In this document: positions 8,499 to 15,732 of the stretch, piece after piece | Layout of the letters: the number at the start of each line of letters is the position of its first letter | How positions within the stretch are numbered: position 1 is the stretch's first letter | From: Marinoscillum sp964351625 | GTDB taxonomy: Bacteria; Bacteroidota; Bacteroidia; Cytophagales; Cyclobacteriaceae | Length of the DNA: 64,000 nt | Reading direction: 5' to 3' | Assembly (NCBI GenBank): GCA_964351625.1 | Contig: CAYGOV010000010.1 | Coordinates: 62,001-126,000 of the forward strand | Notes under the pieces: model-generated | Told to the model about the DNA's origin: nothing | Databases searched by the model: none | What the model saw: only the letters and a program-made list of their open reading frames with translations | Program-made: the position numbers and the translations under genes

Positions 8499-9653
8499 TT
8501 GACTTCAGATAAACTGTATTTTGATTACAATGCCACCACTCCCGTGGATCAACGGGTACTGGAAAGCATGCTGCCATACTTCACGCAGAAGTTTGGGAAT
8601 GCTTCGAGCAAAAGCCATGCTTATGGATGGGATGCAGAGGAGGGAGTCACCATAGCTCGCGAGCAAGTAGCGGAGCTATTAGGTGCGAAACCTAATGAAA
8701 TCATTTTCACCTCTGGGGCAACAGAGTCTATCAACTTGGCCTTATCAGGCTTCTGTCAAGCCAATCGTGACCGAGGGAATCACATCATTACTTGCTGCAC
8801 GGAGCATAAAGCAGTGCTTGATACCTGTGGCCAGTTGGAAAAATTGGGGTTTGATGTAACCTACCTACCCGTAGATGAATCTGGAAATATTGACTTAGAA
8901 GAATTAGAAGCTACCATTACTGAAAGGACAATTATGGTATGCTTGATGTTTGCCAACAACGAGACTGGGGTGGTTCACCCAATGCAAGCTATTTCGGCTA
9001 TAGCCAAAAGAAAAAATGTATGCCTATTTTCCGACGCTACCCAAGTCGTTGGTAAACTGAAATTAAACTTTTCCGATTTAGGAGTGGATATGGCCGCTTT
9101 CTCGGCTCACAAGATTTATGGACCTAAAGGAATAGGTGGACTTTATGTTTCTAGTCGCACCAAGCCAGCTTTCGAACCAATTCTTTTCGGCGGAGGGCAA
9201 GAACGAAAACTCCGTCCGGGTACGCTCAATGTGCCAGGTATCGTAGGGATGGGAATTGCCTGCGAGCTGTTACTTGAGGAGCAAGATTCAGAAATCAAGC
9301 GGCTCAGTGCGCTCAGAGATCAATTAGAAACAGGGTTAGGAGAACTACAAGGCATCAAAATCATTGGGTTGGATACCGAAAGACTTCCTAACACGACAAA
9401 TTGTTCCCTTGAAAACATTGATGGAAGTAAGCTTATTCGCTCGCTGAAGAACCTAGCCGTCTCGCAAGGATCAGCCTGTAGCTCAGCCATCATCGAGCCC
9501 TCGCATGTACTGAAGAGTATGGGGATTAGTGATGAGCTTGCTTTGTCTTCCATCCGGATTAGCTTGGGAAGATTTACTACTGAAGAGGAGGTTGTTCAGG
9601 TGATCTCGGAAGTGGACCGTGTGGCTAACTCTTTAAAGTTGACGATATCATGA
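8499..9653 (+). CDS. Cysteine desulfurase (NifS/IscS-like)
   Basis: A 384-residue PLP enzyme starting at TTG, placed there because the family start region (YFDYNATTPVD) follows at once. The PLP lysine lies in SAHKIYGPKG and the catalytic Cys in GSACSSA. It removes sulfur from cysteine. Because it is in a four-gene run with xdhC, a MocA-like gene and the moaD remnant, the probable role is sulfuration of the molybdenum cofactor for the neighbouring hydroxylase rather than general Fe-S assembly; that is inference. It overlaps the next gene by four bases (ATGA). Confidence 0.9.
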   Translation: MTSDKLYFDYNATTPVDQRVLESMLPYFTQKFGNASSKSHAYGWDAEEGVTIAREQVAELLGAKPNEIIFTSGATESINLALSGFCQANRDRGNHIITCCTEHKAVLDTCGQLEKLGFDVTYLPVDESGNIDLEELEATITERTIMVCLMFANNETGVVHPMQAISAIAKRKNVCLFSDATQVVGKLKLNFSDLGVDMAAFSAHKIYGPKGIGGLYVSSRTKPAFEPILFGGGQERKLRPGTLNVPGIVGMGIACELLLEEQDSEIKRLSALRDQLETGLGELQGIKIIGLDTERLPNTTNCSLENIDGSKLIRSLKNLAVSQGSACSSAIIEPSHVLKSMGISDELALSSIRISLGRFTTEEEVVQVISEVDRVANSLKLTIS

Positions 9654-10804
9654 GAGAACTTGAGTCGATAATTGCAGCGTATGACAAGGCCACCTCGGAC
9701 GGGTTGGACTGTGCGTTGGCTACTGTCGTTCATGTAGAGGGATCAGCTTACAGAAAGGCCGGTGCACGCATGTTGGTGGATGAAAATGGACTGATGACAG
9801 GAGCTATCAGTGGTGGCTGTCTGGAAGGAGATGCACTTCACAAAGCACTTCATGCGCTGCATCAAGGGCAAAATAAGCTGATCAGCTACGATACCAGTGA
9901 TGAAGACGATGCAGTAATTGGTGCTCAGCTAGGTTGTAATGGAGTCATTCAGGTTCTTTTTGAGCCAATTGATAAAGCAGACGAGCAAAACCCGATAGAG
10001 CTAATAAAAGAGCTGATTGCTACAAAAAGCCGAAAGGTGATTGTTACGCTTTTCAATCTCAACAAACGACTAGAGCAACTCGGCACAAAACTCATCTTTG
10101 ACGAAAGTCTGGAAACCTCGCAAAGTCTCCCGAATCAAGAATTGATGACTCAAATTCGACGTGACAGTCAAAAAGTTTTGAATCAGCATTATCCACATTT
10201 TGGGGAGTATCTCCAGCAAGATGATTCATGGCATGCGTTCATTGAGCATTACCAGTCGCCCATTAGTTTGGTGCTGGTGGGTGCGGGAAATGATGCACAG
10301 ATTTTGGTAAGTATAGCGGATGTTTTGGGATGGGATGTAGTCGTGACGGATGGTCGCCCAACCCATGCCAACTCAGAGCGGTTTATTAACAGTTGTCAGG
10401 TGATTGTCACCAAGCCTGAGCGATTTCTTGAAAGTGTAATCATTGATAGGCGAACCGTATTTGTATTGATGAGTCATAATTATAACTATGATTTAGCCGT
10501 CCTTAAACTACTACTCGATTTCCCTCAGATTCCCTACATCGGTATACTCGGGCCTAAAAAGAAATATGAGCGCATGGTAAGCGACTTGAGCGATCAGAGC
10601 ATTCGATTATCTGAGCATCAAACTGAGCGCATTCATGCCCCAGTTGGTTTGAATCTTGGTGCTGAAACACCTGCTGAGATCGCCCTTTCTATCTTGGCAG
10701 AAATTCAGGCGAAGATGACCAAAAGCAATGGTTTATCCCTTCGCGAAAAGGATGGAAGAATCCACGACAAGACATTTGAAAACTTTATCAAAACGGAGAT
10801 ATGA
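9650..10804 (+). CDS. xdhC: XdhC/CoxI-family cofactor insertion protein
   Basis: A 384-residue protein with the N-terminal XdhC/CoxI domain (LATVVHVEGSAYRKAGARMLV, then GAISGGCLEGD, residues ~20-75) and a C-terminal Rossmann-like XdhC domain (LVLVGAGNDAQILVSIADVLGW near residue 208, and IGILGPKKKYERM). XdhC binds molybdenum cofactor, helps its sulfuration and delivers it to xanthine-dehydrogenase-type enzymes. Start and stop overlap both neighbours by four bases, so desulfurase, XdhC and cytidylyltransferase are coupled. The target enzyme is most likely iorAB nearby. Confidence 0.9.
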   Translation: MRELESIIAAYDKATSDGLDCALATVVHVEGSAYRKAGARMLVDENGLMTGAISGGCLEGDALHKALHALHQGQNKLISYDTSDEDDAVIGAQLGCNGVIQVLFEPIDKADEQNPIELIKELIATKSRKVIVTLFNLNKRLEQLGTKLIFDESLETSQSLPNQELMTQIRRDSQKVLNQHYPHFGEYLQQDDSWHAFIEHYQSPISLVLVGAGNDAQILVSIADVLGWDVVVTDGRPTHANSERFINSCQVIVTKPERFLESVIIDRRTVFVLMSHNYNYDLAVLKLLLDFPQIPYIGILGPKKKYERMVSDLSDQSIRLSEHQTERIHAPVGLNLGAETPAEIALSILAEIQAKMTKSNGLSLREKDGRIHDKTFENFIKTEI

Positions 10805-11415
10805 CGGGTATTTCTGACATGGGCGTTCTCATCTTGGCAGCCGGGTCATCGAGTCGTTTGGGGCAACCGAAGCAGCTCATTTCTTTTGGCGGAAGGTCTT
10901 TACTTCAGCGTGTCATCGACGAGGCGGATCAGTACCTGTTTAATCCAAAAGTGCTCATGTTAGGTGCCAAGGATGAACTGATTTACTCGAAGTTAAAGCT
11001 CGGGGGCTTTTCTCATTTGACCAATGAGCAGTGGCAGGACGGGATGGGTACGAGCATCCAAAAAGGGTCTCAACATGCGTTGAAATTATTTCCTGATTTA
11101 CAGCATTTGATGATTTTACTCTCTGATCAGCCGTTTGTTACTGGCGAAGTGATGGATAAGTTGATGGAATCGCATTTGGGAAACCAACAAGGAATTACTG
11201 CGAGTCAATACGGGGAGAACATTGGCGTACCAGCTATTTTTTCGAAACCATTTTTTGAACATTTGTTAGCGCTGAGTGGAGATCAAGGTGCGAAAAAAAT
11301 AATGCTTGATGCTGGAGAAGACTTGTATCTGGTCGATTTTCCAAAAGGAGAATTTGATATTGATACGCCGGCTGATGTACAGCGTCTAGCACAATTAGAC
11401 AAAACATTGAAATGA
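10801..11415 (+). CDS. MocA-like molybdenum cofactor nucleotidyltransferase
   Basis: A 204-residue nucleotidyltransferase with the signature VLILAAGSSSRLGQPKQLI near residue 10, the LLSDQPFV metal-binding motif and IDTPAD near the end. MocA transfers CMP to molybdopterin for hydroxylases of the xanthine dehydrogenase family; MobA transfers GMP. The XdhC and iorAB context favours the MocA role. The gene overlaps both xdhC and the moaD remnant by four bases, so it is internal to an operon whose end has been lost. Confidence 0.85.
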   Translation: MTGISDMGVLILAAGSSSRLGQPKQLISFGGRSLLQRVIDEADQYLFNPKVLMLGAKDELIYSKLKLGGFSHLTNEQWQDGMGTSIQKGSQHALKLFPDLQHLMILLSDQPFVTGEVMDKLMESHLGNQQGITASQYGENIGVPAIFSKPFFEHLLALSGDQGAKKIMLDAGEDLYLVDFPKGEFDIDTPADVQRLAQLDKTLK

Positions 11416-11498
11416 GCATAACCATAAAATATTTCGGAGCAATCGCTGAGCAAACGGGAAAGAAGGAAGGGGTTCCAGTTCGATGTGCTCAGGTTTAA
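11412..11498 (+). pseudogene. moaD: moaD remnant, cut after about 20 codons
   Basis: The ATG overlaps the upstream stop (ATGA). The product begins MSITIKYFGAIAEQTGKKE, matching the N-terminus of the ubiquitin-like sulfur carrier MoaD, then turns into unrelated sequence and stops at codon 29. MoaD is normally about 80 residues and needs its C-terminal Gly-Gly, which is absent. The break lies near 11466, where antisense restriction-gene sequence begins. The coupled start suggests a real gene until a recent rearrangement. Confidence 0.75.
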
Positions 11499-11679
11499 AA
11501 CTTTTTTCTAGTAGACGATTGACACATTCAAAAACAACAAAATTTTCAGGGTCAGAAAAATTGCAAGTTTGTCTTTTGTTTATTTTTTGCCCCCTTTCCT
11601 CTGGGTAGATAAGTAGCTCCTTTTTGAAATCCACTTTCAAAAGGGCTTCTAATGATTGATTATGCTGACTGATACTAGA
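11466..11679 (-). pseudogene. N-terminal fragment of a restriction-modification type gene
   Basis: On the minus strand an open segment reads HNQSLEALLKVDFKKELL, then RQTCNFSDPENFVVFECV and NRLLEKSFKPEHIELEP. I recall this as the N-terminal region of restriction enzymes or N6-methylases with an HsdR-like N-terminal domain, where it continues with a GHGASGGxAD-type stretch. Here it stops exactly where moaD sequence begins. The 5' end has no ordinary start before the palindromic element at 11683. It is a fragment, not a working gene. Family assignment is from memory. Confidence 0.5.
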
Positions 11680-11682
11680 ACG

Positions 11683-11710
11683 TATCCGGCACGCGCCACA
11701 GGCGTGAGAC
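11683..11710. repeat. Left part of a palindromic element split by the IS
   Basis: Joined across the IS (one copy of the 10-bp duplication, then 13124-13134) the sequence has outer arms TATCC/GGATA and an inner near-palindrome CACGCGCC-ACA-GGCGTG. It looks like a small REP-type hairpin that served as the insertion target. Confidence 0.45.
11701..11710. repeat. Target-site duplication, left copy
   Basis: GGCGTGAGAC directly outside the left IS end, identical to 13114-13123. Ten bases is within the range for IS4-family insertions. Confidence 0.9.
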
Positions 11711-11728
11711 CAATGTCGTTAAGTTAAG
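11711..11728 (+). repeat. Left terminal inverted repeat of the IS
   Basis: CAATGTCGTTAAGTTAAG, exact reverse complement of 13096-13113. Confidence 0.92.
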
Positions 11729-11769
11729 GATAATATAGTTACTTGTAATAAATTTTAGATTATCTTTGA

Positions 11770-13094
11770 GTCAATAAGAAGAAGCAATTATCTGGAGCCC
11801 GGTTTTTAGAAGGGCTTTTTAAAAACACACTAAACACAATCACTGATGAAGCTTTCATCAGTAGACAGAGAGTTGGATTATCTGACTTTACAAGGAATCG
11901 CAAATTGACTTTTAAAGATCTGATAGTCAATCTTATGGGGTTCACGAGACCAGGCGTTCAAGTCGAGTTGGATCGTTTTTTAAGTCAATTTCAAAGACGC
12001 CTTCATCCTTTGATTCTATCTCTAAGAGTGCTTTTAGCCAATCTAGAGGAAAACTTAAGCCTGAAGCATTCATCGAACTGAATGCTAATCAGGTTTCCTG
12101 TTTTCAAGAAAATGCACCTTCCCAGCGAAAATGGAAACAAAAGCGAGTAGTGGCTATTGATGGTAGTTTACTGAATCTACCACATACCCAAGCAATAAGG
12201 GAAGCATTTGGTTCAGTTAAAAATCAGCATGAAGAAGTAATCAGTTCGAGGTGTTCATTTGCTTATGATGTCTGTAATGAGCTAGTACTAGATGCTGTTA
12301 TTGCCCCTAGAAGAAGTTGTGAGAAAGATTTAGCCGTGCAACACCTTACTACATTAAACCCTAATAATGATATACTGGTATTTGACAGAGGCTATCCTTG
12401 TCAATGGCTCATGGGTTTACTTGATAAGATGGGCTTCAAGTTTTGTTTTAGATTGAGTTCAGCTTGGAAAGAGGCCTACAGGCTCTTGGAGAGTGGAGAA
12501 AAGGATCAAGACTGGACGCTAATTAGGCGATCTCATCGAGAATGGGGGAAACTCAGAACTTACGGATTATCAAAGACACTGGAAGGCTTACGTTTGGTCT
12601 CCATCCCTTTATCTTCAGGAGAAAATGAAATTCTGGTAACTAATTTAACCAACAGGGAAGAGTATTTAGTCGCTGATTTAAAAATCCTTTATAACCTTCG
12701 ATGGGGTGTAGAAGAAAGTTATAAGTCCTTCAAAAAAACACTTCACATCGAACATTTCTCAGGTAAATCTGAGCAAGCCATTAGACAAGACTTCCATGCC
12801 AGAGTCTTTATGCTCAATATGGCTTCTGTAATTAGAACCCAAGGTGTGGAGAATCAAAAGGAACAGAAACTCAAGAATATCCATGTCTATAAGCCTAGTA
12901 AAACTCAGGTTTTCGCTAAAGTAAAAGACTTTCTGGTAGATGTTTTTTACAGTGGAAATTTCAGGCGAATCATACAACAGATGTTGAAAATTCTCCAAAA
13001 AAGATTAGAAATAGTCCGTCCGGAAAGATCCTTTTCTCGAACTAAAACATCCAGCCGTAGAAGACATAGAATAATGAGTTCAAAAGGAATATGA
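11770..13094 (+). CDS. IS4-family transposase in two frames (-1 shift at T6A)
   Basis: The N-terminal part is read from about 11770 in one frame (NKKKQLSGARFLEGL, later RPGVQVELDRFL), and that frame ends at a TGA at 12079. The rest lies in the -1 frame and ends at 13094. The joint is a perfectly phased slippery heptamer T-TTT-TTA at 11976-11982; slipping gives ELDRFLKSISKTPSSFDSIS, which reads like one family protein. The DDE residues are in VVAIDGS, VFDRGYP and the YREK signature YNLRWGVEESYKSFK. No ATG, GTG or TTG precedes codon 11905 in frame; the expected initiator position reads GTC. It may be programmed frameshifting, or a slightly decayed copy. Confidence 0.8.
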
Positions 13095-13095
13095 G

Positions 13096-13113
13096 CTTAA
13101 CTTAACGACATTG
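13096..13113 (-). repeat. Right terminal inverted repeat of the IS
   Basis: CTTAACTTAACGACATTG, exact reverse complement of 11711-11728, lying 1 bp after the transposase stop. Confidence 0.92.
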
Positions 13114-13123
13114 GGCGTGAGAC
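13114..13123. repeat. Target-site duplication, right copy
   Basis: GGCGTGAGAC, identical to the left copy at 11701-11710. Confidence 0.9.
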
Positions 13124-13639
13124 AGCTTGGGATAAATAGGTAATATATTCTTTGGCCTTCAGTTTAGTAATATTTCGATAACGGTAGTGAAAAAAGCTAC
13201 TAATCTCGAATTAATACTATGATAAATGTGGAGTGGGGTCTAGGGTGATTAGGTGCAGAATTACATAAGTGTCTCCCTTCGATAGCACTCGCTGCGCTCG
13301 TACTCAAGGTGACAATTCGATTCAGTCGCCCATTTTTGACTCCTCTAGAACTTTTTCGGGTTTTTTCATGAGGACACGAACCAAGGCTAGGATTGTAATA
13401 GGATATCAGTTTATGATCGTCAGGCTGATCAAGAAACAACCATAATAATCTTATCTAAGAGCTAAGACTGCAACTACACCACTATTTATTACATAGATCA
13501 CTGATTTAAAGGGTGATGTGATCTAGGAGAACTACATTACGAGGGTCAGAAAATGCTCATTGGTTAATTTTTTTCACGCTAACCTTTTGATTATCAGTAG
13601 TAAATGTTCAATTAAACACTTTGACTCCAGTTTAAGGCT
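13124..13639. other. Non-coding stretch with a REP-like repeat
   Basis: No convincing gene lies here. Around 13270-13312 is an imperfect palindrome with outer arms GTCtCCCTTCGA and TCAAGGtGAC around a GC-rich core (CTCGCTGCGCTCG). It looks like the GTCACCTTGAG-type intergenic repeats I recall from other Bacteroidota genomes. A minus-strand open frame at 13200-13439 reads through this repeat and is not believable as a protein. Confidence 0.4.
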
Positions 13640-14200
13640 ATGAAACTTTACATCAAGTACATGGTAAGTTTAAGGTGTAAAATGATCGTCAGGGAGGAGC
13701 TGATGAATCTTGGCCTGAAATACATCGTGATAGACCTAGGCATGGTAGAGGTGATGGAAGATATCACTGAAGAGCAGCACGACAAACTGAAGGAAAATCT
13801 ACTAAGATCTGGTCTCGAACTACTAGATGATAAGCGGAGCATTCTGATAGATAAGATCAAAAATGTGATCATAGAGATGATTCATTATTCTGACGAGCTG
13901 CCCAAAGTCAATTACTCAGATTATATCAGCGAAAAACTTGGCTATGATTATACCTACTTGTCAAATATTTTTTCAGAAGTAAAAGGTATCACTATTCAAA
14001 ATTTCATCATCATTCATAAAATCGAGAAGGTTAAGGAACTGCTCTTGTATGACGAACTCAACCTGACAGAAATTTCCTACAAACTACACTACAGCAGCGT
14101 AGCCCACCTTTCCAATCAATTCAAGAAAATCACTGGACTCTCCCCATCTTTTTACAAGCAACTCAAGGTGAAACGTGATGGAAACCTTGAAAATCTGTGA
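13640..14200 (+). CDS. AraC-family transcription regulator
   Basis: A 186-residue protein. The C-terminal ~100 residues form an AraC-type double helix-turn-helix: YISEKLGYDYTYLSNIFSEVKGITIQNFII, then LTEISYKLHYSSVAHLSNQFKKITGLSPSFYK. The N-terminal ~70 residues (MVSLRCKMIVREELMNLGL, VIDLGMVEV) resemble a small HMA-like or ferredoxin-like fold found in this Bacteroidota subgroup and carry a Cys in RCKM. It lies upstream of three small stress-type genes, a cupin and the ice-binding protein. It may control them, but the sequence does not prove this. Confidence 0.85.
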   Translation: MKLYIKYMVSLRCKMIVREELMNLGLKYIVIDLGMVEVMEDITEEQHDKLKENLLRSGLELLDDKRSILIDKIKNVIIEMIHYSDELPKVNYSDYISEKLGYDYTYLSNIFSEVKGITIQNFIIIHKIEKVKELLLYDELNLTEISYKLHYSSVAHLSNQFKKITGLSPSFYKQLKVKRDGNLENL

Positions 14201-14407
14201 ATTTGATAAGCTCTTATGCGATGCTTCGAAGTGTTTTGATCTGAGCTATTGACTGTCCGCATGTTGATAATTATAAGCTCTCCCCACCTGTGATTTATGC
14301 AAGTTTTAGCATTTTGTTTGTAAGAAACTTAAGTTCTTCTGTATCGAACTTTATTGAAATAATTTAATCGTTCACAGACCTCCCGATTTGGGATAAAAAG
14401 TACTCCT

Positions 14408-14719
14408 ATGAAAAATATATCTACATCCATTTTAATGTTGATGCTTGCTTTAGCCCTTCCGGGAATAAGCCACGCAACTAACAAATCGCCTAAAGAGGTG
14501 GCTCCTATTTCCGAGCCAATGCCAATTGAAGAATCAAATCTCTTGATGCAAAGGCTAGAGGAAATAAAATCAATAGACAAATCTGATCTCAACTCAACTG
14601 AGAAGAAAGAACTACGAAATGAAGTGAAGTCAATCGAAAGTAGACTTTCTTCAGGCGGTGTTTATATTTCAGTAGGAGGTTTGATCATTATACTCCTTTT
14701 GTTAATCATTCTTTTATAA
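14408..14719 (+). CDS. Small exported protein with C-terminal membrane anchor, unknown function
   Basis: A 103-residue protein with a signal peptide (hydrophobic to GISHA, ~residue 22), a charged middle (LLMQRLEEIKSIDKSDLNST and following KKELRNEVKSIES, probably helical) and a C-terminal hydrophobic tail (VYISVGGLIIILLLLIILL). Similar small proteins occur in Bacteroidota near AraC-type regulators and Lmo0937-like membrane proteins. I do not know the function. It lies between the AraC regulator and the 50-residue membrane protein. Confidence 0.7.
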   Translation: MKNISTSILMLMLALALPGISHATNKSPKEVAPISEPMPIEESNLLMQRLEEIKSIDKSDLNSTEKKELRNEVKSIESRLSSGGVYISVGGLIIILLLLIILL

Positions 14720-14873
14720 TACCTGAGGGTGGACAGTCCAGTGAAATGAACATATTCCTGGACTGCTACTCAAAAATTCTCCAGTAAGTCAAATGCATAA
14801 TCCGAAAGTAGCTCTTGCTGCTTCTGGTTTTGAAGGATCACATCAATTAAACATTTTATTAAAACAAGAAATC

Positions 14874-15026
14874 ATGGGAAATCTACTCTATTTTATTGCA
14901 GTCGTCTTAGTGGTACTATGGGCAGTTGGATATGTGGGTTATAATGCAGGCGGAATCATTCACATATTGCTTGTCATTGCAGTCATTGCTATTCTATTTA
15001 GGCTGATACGTGGAGGTCGACTTTAG
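14874..15026 (+). CDS. Lmo0937-family small membrane protein
   Basis: A 50-residue protein from ATG 14874: MGNLLYFIAVVLVVLWAVGY, then VGYNAGGIIHILLVIAVIAI and FRLIRGG. Two membrane helices separated by GYNAGGIIH are typical of this small family, which is often stress-induced. The frame is open further upstream to 14793, but that part is not hydrophobic or family-like, so the shorter start is preferred. It is likely co-regulated with neighbouring genes. Confidence 0.75.
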   Translation: MGNLLYFIAVVLVVLWAVGYVGYNAGGIIHILLVIAVIAILFRLIRGGRL

Positions 15027-15110
15027 TAGGTGCTCTCTTTTTGAGCTCTATATAGTGATTACTTGTTTTTTTTGGCGACAATAGTTCAGTAAGCGATATC
15101 AACGCATCCG

Positions 15111-15126
15111 TGATATGTGTAACACT
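15111..15126 (+). promoter_or_regulatory. Shared motif upstream of the cupin gene
   Basis: TGATATGTGTAACACT, 84 bp before the cupin start. It matches 15631-15646 in front of the ice-binding gene in 14 of 16 positions. The core GTGTAACAC is palindromic about a central A. Confidence 0.45.
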
Positions 15127-15194
15127 CTACTATCTCGATGTAATGCTTCGTAATCACTGAAACGCCAACTTAGCTTTTTAAATGAAGCAAGCTT

Positions 15195-15557
15195 ATGAGT
15201 CTCGATAACGCGAATTCAGATTTTGAAAAATCCAAAGCCCTTATTATTGTGGAAATCCTAGAGTACATTCCCAATTCCGTACTTATAAAGACGATTATCA
15301 AAAAGTCGACAGGGAATATAAGTGCCATTTCATTTGATTCGGGAGAATCCATGGTGGAAAAAACATCGCCTTTTGAAACTTTCTTACAGGTAATTGATGG
15401 AAAGGCGGAAATAATCATAAGTGGGAAGTCTCACATGCTAGATACAGATCAGTCGATAATCATCCCGGCTCATGCCCGTAACTCTATAAAAGCAAATGTG
15501 CAATTCAAAATGATTTCTACGGTAATCAAGAGTGGGTATGATGAAGTAAATCCTTAG
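15195..15557 (+). CDS. Cupin-domain protein
   Basis: A 120-residue protein with a single cupin barrel: FDSGESMVEKTSPFETFLQVIDGKAEIII resembles cupin motif 1, and DQSIIIPAHARNSIKAN resembles motif 2. The usual metal-binding His of motif 1 is largely missing (only one His in the second motif), so a catalytic role is doubtful. Similar small cupins in Bacteroidota often lie beside stress genes. The N-terminal ~40 residues are less conserved. Function unknown. Confidence 0.75.
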   Translation: MSLDNANSDFEKSKALIIVEILEYIPNSVLIKTIIKKSTGNISAISFDSGESMVEKTSPFETFLQVIDGKAEIIISGKSHMLDTDQSIIIPAHARNSIKANVQFKMISTVIKSGYDEVNP

Positions 15558-15630
15558 ACTAATAGTCGGAAGGGAAATCTTTAGAGGGTAAATGGAACTC
15601 ATCTTAAAGTACAAACCAATCGTAAATATG

Positions 15631-15667
15631 TGATATATGTAACTCTGAGTTTTTCTTGTGTAACACT
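15631..15667 (+). promoter_or_regulatory. Shared motif upstream of the ice-binding gene
   Basis: TGATATATGTAACTCT at 15631-15646 and GTGTAACACT at 15658-15667 repeat the element found before the cupin gene. Two copies in tandem about 70-100 bp before the start suggest an operator; the protein that binds is unknown. Confidence 0.45.
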
Positions 15668-15732
15668 TACGGGCGTAAGGTGACAGATCTTTGCCTTGTA
15701 ATAAATGATTACACATTTTAAACAAATCAAAT

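Larger units (their letters stand above)
11711..13113 (+). mobile_element. Complete IS4-family insertion sequence, 1403 bp
   Basis: The ends are perfect 18-bp terminal inverted repeats, CAATGTCGTTAAGTTAAG at 11711-11728 and its complement at 13096-13113. They are flanked by a perfect 10-bp direct repeat GGCGTGAGAC. Inside is one transposase of the IS4 family in two frames. Intact ends and an identical duplication point to a recent insertion. The target was a palindromic repeat next to the moaD/restriction-gene scar; the IS did not itself cut moaD, which ends 245 bp before the left end. Confidence 0.93.

Noticed and set aside
11395..11415. Minus-strand restriction fragment continued into moaD and mocA antisense
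   Set aside because: Similarity stops near 11466; the remaining codons are only antisense of the moaD start.
12150..13094. Transposase starting at ATG 12150 as a full gene
   Set aside because: Family sequence continues upstream of this ATG and across the frameshift; the ATG is internal.
13200..13439. 79-residue minus-strand frame after the IS
   Set aside because: It runs through the REP-like palindrome, with Ser-rich low-value sequence and no family match; most likely chance.
14793..14873. N-terminal extension of the 50-residue membrane protein
   Set aside because: The extension is not family-like and the ATG at 14874 gives the usual length.
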